Source: SMAG-U1939 sp035763125
GTDB lineage: Bacteria; Chloroflexota; Ktedonobacteria; Ktedonobacterales; JADMIN01
Assembly: GCA_035763125.1 (NCBI GenBank)
Contig: DASUBU010000171.1
Coordinates: forward strand, 1 to 24,646
DNA length: 24,646 bases
Reading direction: 5' to 3'
In this document: positions 7,422 through 13,670 of the stretch, piece by piece
How the letters are laid out: each line of letters starts with the position of its first letter
How positions within the stretch are numbered: the stretch's first letter is position 1
The notes under the pieces: generated by a model
Seen by the model: only the letters and a program-made list of their open reading frames with translations
Database searches by the model: none
Told to the model about the DNA's origin: nothing
Translations under genes and position numbers: made by a program

Positions 7422-8621
7422 CTACAAAAAGCGGTTGCCGTCACGGCCCATTGCGGCGAGGTTCGCCTGGCCGCGCATGACGCGCTTGCAGTCAGGGCAG
7501 AAATCCTGCCACCAGGTGATGCTAATGGCTTCTTCGCGTGGCGCGGCCGGGCTCGCCTGGGGCGCGTCTGCCATCACGGCGTAGTTCTGGCCGATGTCAT
7601 AGGAGGTGCGCTTGAGGTCCCGGATGAACCGCTCTGGCACGAAGACGCGGCCGCAGCGTGGGCAGGCGTGCTGGGGCGTATCCTCGCCGGTGCGCCAGTA
7701 GAGCTCGATGCCGACGGTGGCCGGCCGCTGGATGATGTGGAAGAACTTGCCGAACGGCAGCGAGATCAGCCAGAAGACCACCACGGCCTCGTGCGTGAGC
7801 GAGATGAACCAGTAGTAGGTGCCGGCGAAGAATGTGCTATCGGCCGTCAGCGCCACGCCCGTGATGACGATGGCGAAGAGCAGCGCCAGGGGCATCAGGT
7901 CGAAGCGGAAGCGTTGAATGGCGATCTGGGCGAGGTCGTGGAAGCGCCGATGGAAGGCCAGGATTACCCCAACCAGCAGCGGAATCGAGGTGATGACCAG
8001 CGCGTGGTAGACGAGATAGCCGAAGACCGAGTTCGGGTCGAAGTTGAAGAACGGAAATCCAAACACCCAGATGCGGTAATCGTGCGCGCTGGTCTGGGTG
8101 AAGCGCAGCCAGCCGAAGGTGAGTGGGAAGGTGATGGCGCAGGAGAGCACAACGCCCCAGAAGATGGACTGATGCGTGGCCCAGCGGTAGAATCCCGTCC
8201 GCTGGTTCGGCCCCCGCTGGCGGATGAAGCCCTGTGTGAAGAGGCCGCTGACGATGGCGCTAGGGATCAGCGCCGTGTAGCGGCGGAAGTTCTCGAACGA
8301 GAAAAAGAGCCGCCAGCTACGCCAGAAATAGCGGCCGGTCTGCGGGCGCATCAGCCAGAAGGTGTACTTGTAGGTGACGGCGGCCAACGCGAAGACCGAG
8401 CCAACGGCGTAGCCGATCAGCGCGGCATCGAACCAGCGGAAGCCGCGCGAGCCGATCGCGATGAGCACGACGAGTGCGGCAGCCGCCAGCACGCCGAACG
8501 CGATGGCCCGCCGGCGTTGGCTGAGGTTGCCAGCGGAGGCGAGTGGCGCGGGCGGACCAGATGTCGCGGGTGGTGCGGCGAGCGGCTGCTCACCTCCGGG
8601 CTGGATGCCGACAGTGCTCAT
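7422..8621 (-). CDS. NarI/DsrM-like di-heme cytochrome b with C-terminal Cys4 module
   Basis: A 399-aa membrane protein, first gene of the operon. After a Pro/Ala-rich N-terminus there are about six helices (roughly 40-58, 65-90, 148-170, 200-225, 242-262, 272-296). Candidate heme-b ligands are H150, H206, H224, H277 and H295. H277 and H295 sit 18 residues apart in one helix, the same spacing as the H187/H205 pair of NarI. H206 and H224 are also 18 apart. This suggests a quinol-oxidising di-heme subunit. The last ~90 residues are soluble and carry two CxxC pairs, C320-P-R-C323 and C375-P-D-C378, as in a zinc ribbon or rubredoxin-like site, which NarI lacks. AAAGGAGT precedes the ATG by 7 nt. 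Family assignment rests on helix and His pattern only. Confidence 0.75.
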   Translation of the reverse strand: MSTVGIQPGGEQPLAAPPATSGPPAPLASAGNLSQRRRAIAFGVLAAAALVVLIAIGSRGFRWFDAALIGYAVGSVFALAAVTYKYTFWLMRPQTGRYFWRSWRLFFSFENFRRYTALIPSAIVSGLFTQGFIRQRGPNQRTGFYRWATHQSIFWGVVLSCAITFPLTFGWLRFTQTSAHDYRIWVFGFPFFNFDPNSVFGYLVYHALVITSIPLLVGVILAFHRRFHDLAQIAIQRFRFDLMPLALLFAIVITGVALTADSTFFAGTYYWFISLTHEAVVVFWLISLPFGKFFHIIQRPATVGIELYWRTGEDTPQHACPRCGRVFVPERFIRDLKRTSYDIGQNYAVMADAPQASPAAPREEAISITWWQDFCPDCKRVMRGQANLAAMGRDGNRFL

Positions 8622-9102
8622 GGCAGCGACTCCTTTCCGCTTTCACACCGCACTGCCGCTGCGCTCGATCCACAACGGCGGCACGAGTGGAGTATGCCGC
8701 GGATTGTTCGAGTGGTGGGTGGCGCACGCGTGCGCAGGCTCACCAGAGGGCGATCGCTCACGCTCCTCGTTGTGAAATGGTAGCAGCGTTGCGCGTATCC
8801 CGCCATCAGGCTCCAACTCTAGGGTGTGCTGAGCGGTGGTCTTGTGCAAGCCGCCCGGTGCTTTTGTGAGCGATTTGTGAGCAGAGCCGCGATCCGCCCG
8901 GAGACCGCTGCCAGCGCGCCATCTAACGCGCCCCGTTTGCCTAAGAGACTGCTCGCATGATATGCTGGTGTGAGCGCACTGCCGAAACCGGCACGGGAAT
9001 CGCTGCGATGGGAAGCTAGTCGTCGCCTCAACGCGCCGCGGTGGCGTGAGACGGCTGGCGATGTCACGCTTCGATGGCATCGCGGGCAGCGGGAGAGGAC
9101 TC
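8622..9102. other. Divergent intergenic region
   Basis: About 480 bp without a convincing gene between the minus-strand redox operon and the plus-strand receiver gene. Reading frames through it have poor composition. It must hold the promoters of both operons. A set of direct repeats at 8842-8882 is annotated separately. A weak plus-strand promoter match is TTGCCT (8937-8942), an 18-nt spacer, then TATGCT (8961-8966); I could not find a persuasive minus-strand promoter. Confidence 0.6.
8842..8882. promoter_or_regulatory. 11-bp-phased direct repeats, candidate operator
   Basis: The 9-mer TTTGTGAGC occurs twice, at 8863-8871 and 8874-8882, with a 2-bp gap, giving an 11-bp period. A third TTGTG core starts at 8842, exactly two periods before the first. 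Tandem half-sites with 11-bp spacing are how OmpR/PhoB-type regulators bind. The site lies between the redox operon and the receiver/KaiC operon, so it could serve either. Confidence 0.4.
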
Positions 9103-9612
9103 GTGCGCGGCATGGCAAGCGAAGGCAGCGCCCACCGGGACGACGAGGCTTCGGCGCTGGTGTTGATCGCCGAAGACGAAGCGCCGATCGCCGAGGTGCT
9201 GGCGATGATCGTCGAGGAGGCGGGTTACGTGCCACTGGTGGCGGCGCATGGGCGCCGCGCGCTTGAGCTGGCGCGCGAGCGGCATCCCGCGTTGCTGATT
9301 ACGGACTTGATGATGCCGCAGCTCAGCGGCGCCGAGCTCATTGCCGCGCTGCGTGCCGATACCGCCAACGGCTGCGCGAACATCCCGGTGATCCTGACGA
9401 CCGCCGCCCGGCTACCTTCGTACGATCACATCGTGGTGGACGCGTACCTGCGCAAGCCGTTCGACATCGCCGAGGTTGAGGCGCTGCTGCACCGCTTCCT
9501 CGCCGCTCAGCCAGGCGCGGATGCGGCAGGGCGGGCCGGACGATGCGACACAGGCGTCGCATCGGACACACGGGACACACGGGACACATCGGATGCCCCC
9601 AAGGGGCAATAG
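9103..9612 (+). CDS. Stand-alone response-regulator receiver protein (first copy)
   Basis: A receiver-only response regulator of about 169 aa. The fold is complete: acidic pocket in VLIAEDE, phospho-acceptor Asp in LLITDLMMP, the T-T of VILTTAA, and the conserved Lys in YLRKPFD. There is no output domain. The C-terminal ~35 residues are polar and include a 9-bp tandem repeat (9564-9591) encoding D-T-R-D-T-R-D-T-S-D. The start is uncertain: GTG at 9103 has GGGAG 7 nt before it; ATGs at 9061 and 9112 are alternatives. A 6-bp hairpin (TGCCCC/GGGGCA, 9594-9608) sits at the gene's end without a T-run. It precedes the KaiC-like gene by 49 nt and is about 70% identical over the core to the receiver at 11317. 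Confidence 0.88.
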   Translation: MRGMASEGSAHRDDEASALVLIAEDEAPIAEVLAMIVEEAGYVPLVAAHGRRALELARERHPALLITDLMMPQLSGAELIAALRADTANGCANIPVILTTAARLPSYDHIVVDAYLRKPFDIAEVEALLHRFLAAQPGADAAGRAGRCDTGVASDTRDTRDTSDAPKGQ

Positions 9613-9661
9613 GCTGCGATAGGGCGAGCGTTAGGCGATAGTGGGAAGTGGTGAGGAGCCC

Positions 9662-11287
9662 ATGACGAAGCACGAAGGAGCTGGCGACGACCTCGTGCTC
9701 ACCATGCCGCTGGTGGATCCGACCGGCGTGCCGAACCTCGATCTTGTGCTGGGTGGGGGCATGCCGCGAGGCGCGCTGATGATCATCGTTGGGCCGCCTG
9801 GTAGCGGCAAGACGACACTCGCCAATCAATTGGCCTTCGCCGCGGCGCGCGGCGGCCGCAAGGCGATGGTGCTCACGGCACTCTCAGAGCCGACGAGCAA
9901 GCTGATTGCCCACTTGAGCAGTTTCACGTTCTACGACGATGATCTGGTCGGCGATACCATCCAGTTTCACTCGCTGCAGCAGTTCCTCACCGGCGGGCTG
10001 CACGAAACGGCCGAGGCGATCGTGGCGGAGGCGCGCCGCGGCCGGGCGGCCTTCGTCGTGCTGGACGGCTTCCGTGGCATCCGCGGCGCGGATATCGATC
10101 CGCAGGCGGCCCGGCAGTTCCTCTACGACGTGGGCACGACGCTGAGCGTGCTGGGGGCGACGACGGTGATCACCAGCGAGACGGATCCGCGCGATCCGGT
10201 CTTCTTCCCTGAGGCGACCACCGGTGATCTGATCCTCGGGCTGCGCTACGATCTGGTGGGTGTGCGTCAGTGGCGTGGTGTCGAGGCGATCAAGGTGCGC
10301 GGGGGCGCGCCGCTGGCGGGCATGCACGGTATGAGCATAAACTTCGATGGGGTGGCGGTCTATCCCCGGCTGGAGGCGCGCGTCGTGGCCCGCTCGACCG
10401 GCAGCCGTGTGGGCGAGCTTCACGAGGCCGACCGCGCCGACGAGCAGATGGCGGCCGCGGGATTGCTGGACGGACGCGCCCGGTTTGGGGTGCCCGAGCT
10501 GGACGCCCTGCTCGCCGGTGGGCTCACGCGTGGGACCAGCACGCTGGTGGTGGGGAGCCTGGGCACCTGCAAGACGATGCTGGCGCTCCATTTCGCGGTG
10601 GCCGGGGCGCTCGCCGGCGAGCCGACGCTGCTGCTGAGCTTCCGCGAGAGCCACCGCCAGCTCCTGCTGAAGGCCGAGGCGTACGCGTTCGGCCCACAAC
10701 TTGCGCAGGCACTCGGCCCGCAGGGCCTGCTGACCTTCGTGCGCTGGTCGCCGGTCGAGCTGATTCCTGATATCGTCGCCGATCAGGTGCTGAACATCAT
10801 AGAGAGCAAGGGCATTCGGCGGCTGGTGGTGGATAGTGCCACCGAGCTGGAGCGGGCGGTGGTCGAGGCCGGCGACCCGCACCGAGTAGACAACTATCTG
10901 GCGGCGCTGGTGGAGGCGCTGCGCATGCGCGGCGTGACGGCGCTCTTTACCAAGGAGATGCCCCAGACAACCGCGCAGGAGCTGGACTTCGCACACCATC
11001 CGATCTCCGTGATGGCAGAGAACGTGCTGCTCCTGCGCCGCGAGGAGCACAATCACCAGCTCGCACGTATGCTCTCAGTGATCAAGATGCGCTTTTCGGC
11101 GCATGACGGCGGCACGCGCGTCGCCTTCGGTATCACACCCCCCGAAGGATTCCGCTTGCTGCCCGCGACCCGTGCTTCCCACGGATCGCAGACGCCGGCA
11201 CCGGCGGAGACGAAGGCTGCCCCACGGTCCACGAGCGGCCGTCGCGCCCGCGGAGCGCGCACGCCAGATACACCGCAAAGTACATAA
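9662..11287 (+). CDS. KaiC-like two-domain RecA-superfamily ATPase
   Basis: A 541-aa protein with two KaiC-type ATPase domains. Domain 1 has the P-loop GPPGSGKT (44-51) and Walker B VVLD (132-135), and ends with AIKVRGGAP. Domain 2 has GSLGTCKT (298-305), where Cys303 replaces the usual Gly before the lysine, and Walker B LVVD (388-391), and ends with VIKMRFSAHDGG, the KaiC 'KMRxSxH' signature. Of the KaiC catalytic Glu pair, only the second Glu is kept (S-E and R-E). At the position of the KaiC S431/T432 phosphosites I align Ser449-Val450. A ~45-aa disordered tail follows. The ATG at 9662 is chosen for its upstream GAGGAG; GTG at 9641 would add seven residues. Flanked by two receivers and no kaiA/kaiB, so a phospho-signalling ATPase rather than a proven clock. 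Confidence 0.88.
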   Translation: MTKHEGAGDDLVLTMPLVDPTGVPNLDLVLGGGMPRGALMIIVGPPGSGKTTLANQLAFAAARGGRKAMVLTALSEPTSKLIAHLSSFTFYDDDLVGDTIQFHSLQQFLTGGLHETAEAIVAEARRGRAAFVVLDGFRGIRGADIDPQAARQFLYDVGTTLSVLGATTVITSETDPRDPVFFPEATTGDLILGLRYDLVGVRQWRGVEAIKVRGGAPLAGMHGMSINFDGVAVYPRLEARVVARSTGSRVGELHEADRADEQMAAAGLLDGRARFGVPELDALLAGGLTRGTSTLVVGSLGTCKTMLALHFAVAGALAGEPTLLLSFRESHRQLLLKAEAYAFGPQLAQALGPQGLLTFVRWSPVELIPDIVADQVLNIIESKGIRRLVVDSATELERAVVEAGDPHRVDNYLAALVEALRMRGVTALFTKEMPQTTAQELDFAHHPISVMAENVLLLRREEHNHQLARMLSVIKMRFSAHDGGTRVAFGITPPEGFRLLPATRASHGSQTPAPAETKAAPRSTSGRRARGARTPDTPQST

Positions 11288-11316
11288 CGCAGCTCTGTTG
11301 ATGCGGAGGAAGCGCC

Positions 11317-11736
11317 GTGACTCGGGCGGAGGGCTGGACGCCGTATCTCGTCCTGATTGCCGAAGACGAAGAGCCAGTCGCCGAAGCGCTGGCGTTGATG
11401 GTTGCCGACGCGGGCTACACACCGCTGATCGCCGTCCAGGGCAAGCAAGCCTTGGAGCTGGCCCGCGAGCGCCGGCCTGCGCTCATCATCACCGATCTGA
11501 TGATGCCATTTCTGAATGGGGCGCAGCTGATCGAGGCCATCCGCGCCGATGCCGCGCTGGATAACCACCGGCCGCCGCCGATGATCCTCATGACGGCCGC
11601 CGGCCTGCGCCGCGCGCTGGAAGCCAATGCCGACGTGCTGCTGAAGAAGCCGTTCGACGTGAGCGAGGTGGAGGAGCTGCTGCTCCGGTTCCTGGGGCCA
11701 CCGCAAGCTGACGCGCCCCCATCACCAGGGAAATAG
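11317..11736 (+). CDS. Stand-alone response-regulator receiver protein (second copy)
   Basis: A 139-aa receiver-only protein. It contains VLIAEDE (acidic pocket), the phospho-acceptor Asp in LIITDLMMP, T in MILMTAAG, and Lys in LLKKPFD, followed by a short Pro-rich tail. There is no DNA-binding or enzymatic output. By eye it shares 47 of 67 residues with the first receiver across the beta1-alpha4 core, so the two arose by duplication around the KaiC-like gene. The GTG start at 11317 has GGAGGA about 6 nt upstream and lies 29 nt after the KaiC-like stop, which indicates one operon. Likely phosphorylated by a histidine kinase encoded elsewhere and acting on or with the KaiC-like ATPase (inference). 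Confidence 0.9.
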   Translation: MTRAEGWTPYLVLIAEDEEPVAEALALMVADAGYTPLIAVQGKQALELARERRPALIITDLMMPFLNGAQLIEAIRADAALDNHRPPPMILMTAAGLRRALEANADVLLKKPFDVSEVEELLLRFLGPPQADAPPSPGK

Positions 11737-11887
11737 GCGCGCATAGTCGCGCATATAACACCCTGTAACGTCATATCGCTGTAGATTGGTTTTGTGCTCC
11801 TGCGACGGATCGCGATTTTGCGGGACCACCAACGACAACGGCAGGGTGCGGCGCGGCATCACGTGAACTCGTGGGGCAGGTTCTCCT

Positions 11888-11903
11888 GTACACAAATGTG
11901 CAC
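11888..11903. promoter_or_regulatory. Imperfect palindrome upstream of the deaminase gene
   Basis: GTACACA-AA-TGTGCAC: two 7-nt arms matching at six positions around an AA centre. It ends 9 nt before the GAGGAGG ribosome binding site and 20 nt before the start codon. A bound repressor here would block transcription or initiation. Only symmetry supports it. Confidence 0.3.
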
Positions 11904-11923
11904 CACGCTTACGAGGAGGCAGT

Positions 11924-12337
11924 ATGAAACTTGATCAGCGGCTCGTTGAGGCCGCGATTGCATTGATGAACGCGCGGCATTCCCAAGACGAGTGGGCTGG
12001 GGCGGCGGCGATGTACACTCATGAAGGGGATCTGCTGACCAGTATCGGTGCTGACAGTCCCAATCCGGCAGCGGGGCTGTGTTATGAGACGGGATGCCTG
12101 TGTGAAGCCCAGAAGCTTGGTCATGCGGTTGCCGCGTCCGTTTGCGTGTGCCGCCCTGCCAAGACAGAGAAGATCTTCATTCTGACTCCCTGTGGGATCT
12201 GTCAAGAACGCCTCTTCTTCTGGGGACCCGATGTTGAGGTCGCGGTGCCAGACCCGCAGGATCCCAGCCGCTGGCTGTCAAAGCGATTGAGCGAGGTCCA
12301 ACCGTATTACTGGCGCAATATCTTGCCGGCCGAATGA
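11924..12337 (+). CDS. Cytidine-deaminase-like protein
   Basis: A 137-aa protein of the small tetrameric CDA/blasticidin-deaminase type. The second zinc motif is clear, PCGIC in LTPCGICQERLFFWG, giving P-C-x-x-C. The first motif region reads CYETGCLCEAQKL. Classic CDAs have C-A-E or H-A-E there, with the catalytic Glu two residues after the zinc ligand, while here Cys and Glu are adjacent (C-E-A), so ligand assignment is uncertain. I recall a group of bacterial 'cytidine deaminases' with this same E-T-G-x-x-C-E-A pattern, so it is probably a subfamily feature rather than damage. GAGGAGG sits 4 nt before the ATG. Substrate unknown: nucleoside salvage or detoxification of a nucleoside antibiotic are both possible. 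Confidence 0.75.
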   Translation: MKLDQRLVEAAIALMNARHSQDEWAGAAAMYTHEGDLLTSIGADSPNPAAGLCYETGCLCEAQKLGHAVAASVCVCRPAKTEKIFILTPCGICQERLFFWGPDVEVAVPDPQDPSRWLSKRLSEVQPYYWRNILPAE

Positions 12338-12595
12338 GCACATTGAGCATCCTTTTCTAGCCAGGAGTTGCTCCCCGTTGTCCCAGTCAAGATCAGCACG
12401 TCTGGCGTGTCATTTGGCGTCGCATCATGTCTTTGGAGAGTAATCCTCGGATCTGGCGGCAGACTGGTGGCTTAGCGATGGCAAACTACAACGGTCTGAT
12501 GCGACACGGTACAAGATGACAGGAGATGGCATGAATCGCCACGCATGCTCCATCTGCTGACCGCTGAATGACGATTAGAGCAGAGGAGGATGTGC

Positions 12596-13501
12596 ATGGC
12601 TGAGACGACGAAGGCGGCGGAGCAACCGCTGCGCGGGCAGGTGGCGGTGGTGGCGGGCGCTACGCGCGGCGCCGGACGCGCCATCGCGGTGGCACTGGGC
12701 GCGGCGGGTGCCACCATCTACGCGACGGGACGCAGCGTGCGCGGCCACCCGGCGACCGGCACGCGCCCTGAGACGATTGAAGAGACCGCGGCGCTAGTGA
12801 CGGCTGCGGGTGGAGTGGGCATTGCCGTGCAGGTGGATCACACCGCGCCCGGCGAAGTGGCGGCACTGTTTGCGCGCGTGCGCGACGAGCAGGACGGCCG
12901 GCTGGATATCCTCATTAACGATGTGTGGGGCGGCGACGCGCTGACAAACTGGAGCGTGCCGTTCTGGCAGCACTCGCTTGAGGACGGCCTGCTGATGCAG
13001 CGGCGTGCCGTGCACTCGCATATCATCACCAGTCGGCACGGCGCGCCGCTGATGGTCGCGCGCAATCGCGGGCTGATCGTCGAGATCACCGACGGCGACA
13101 CCTATGACTACCGCGGCAACCTCTTCTACAGCCTGGCGAAGATCTCGGTGATCCATCTGGCGGCGGCGATGGCGGCCGACCTGCGGCGCTTGGGCGCGCC
13201 GGGGGTGACAGCCGTAGCGGTGACGCCCGGCTTTCTGCGCTCGGAGGAGATGCTCGACCGCTTCGGCGTGACGGAGGCAACCTGGCGCGACGCCATCGCC
13301 CAGGATCCGCACTTTGCCGCGTCCGAGACGCCGGCCTACGTGGGCCGCGCCGTCGCCGCGCTGGCGAGCGACCCGAATGTCGGCGCTAAGTCGGGCCGGG
13401 CGCTCTCGTCGTGGGGGCTGGCCCATGAGTACGGCGTCACCGATGCCGACGGCAGCCAGCCGGACTGGGGCGCCTACTACGCCGAGCACATCGCCGAGTG
13501 A
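12596..13501 (+). CDS. Short-chain dehydrogenase/reductase
   Basis: A 301-aa SDR-family oxidoreductase using NAD(P)H. The Rossmann glycine motif is G21-A-T-R-G25-A-G27. Tyr178 and Lys182 form the Y-x3-K active site (YSLAK). The usual catalytic Ser segment reads E-I-T-D instead of I-S-S, so Thr165 would replace Ser. N-D-V-W-G-G at 108-113 replaces N-N-A-G and is followed by an insertion rich in Trp and His (about 119-150). I recognise this N-D-x-W-G-G group as a common but uncharacterised SDR subfamily near DHRS1. An in-frame ATG at 12590 abuts the AGGAGG at 12584-12589, so the ATG at 12596 (6-nt spacer) is the real start. Confidence 0.9.
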   Translation: MAETTKAAEQPLRGQVAVVAGATRGAGRAIAVALGAAGATIYATGRSVRGHPATGTRPETIEETAALVTAAGGVGIAVQVDHTAPGEVAALFARVRDEQDGRLDILINDVWGGDALTNWSVPFWQHSLEDGLLMQRRAVHSHIITSRHGAPLMVARNRGLIVEITDGDTYDYRGNLFYSLAKISVIHLAAAMAADLRRLGAPGVTAVAVTPGFLRSEEMLDRFGVTEATWRDAIAQDPHFAASETPAYVGRAVAALASDPNVGAKSGRALSSWGLAHEYGVTDADGSQPDWGAYYAEHIAE

Positions 13502-13638
13502 CTGCTCAGCTGGATGTACGCTGATATTGCTCGGATCGAGACCAAGATGCTGGAGTCCGTTGTGACTCCGCTGTGCCATTCGTGTCCGTGCTCGATGTGG
13601 CACTGTGAGGCGGAGGTGGTCTTCCTGCGGAGAGGTGC

Positions 13639-13651
13639 ATGCCTCAGGCAT
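13639..13651. promoter_or_regulatory. Perfect 6-1-6 palindrome upstream of the Ddn-PaaK fusion gene
   Basis: ATGCCT-C-AGGCAT, a perfect inverted repeat, ends 5 nt before the AGAGGAGG ribosome binding site (13657-13664) of the next gene. It could be an operator or a short translational hairpin. A second small stem, GGAGTC/GACTCC, is at 13552-13569. Confidence 0.3.
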
Positions 13652-13670
13652 AGAGTAGAGGAGGCACACG

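Noticed and set aside
9884..11056. 390-codon minus-strand open frame
   Set aside because: Antisense shadow of the KaiC-like gene, with no domain signature.
9662..11287. A circadian clock system
   Set aside because: No kaiA or kaiB nearby, an altered phosphosite and an altered second P-loop; only KaiC-like architecture is supported.
12338..12595. Possible small gene or RNA between the deaminase and SDR genes
   Set aside because: No open frame with a ribosome binding site and no convincing stem; repeated TGGCGT words are too short to mean anything.
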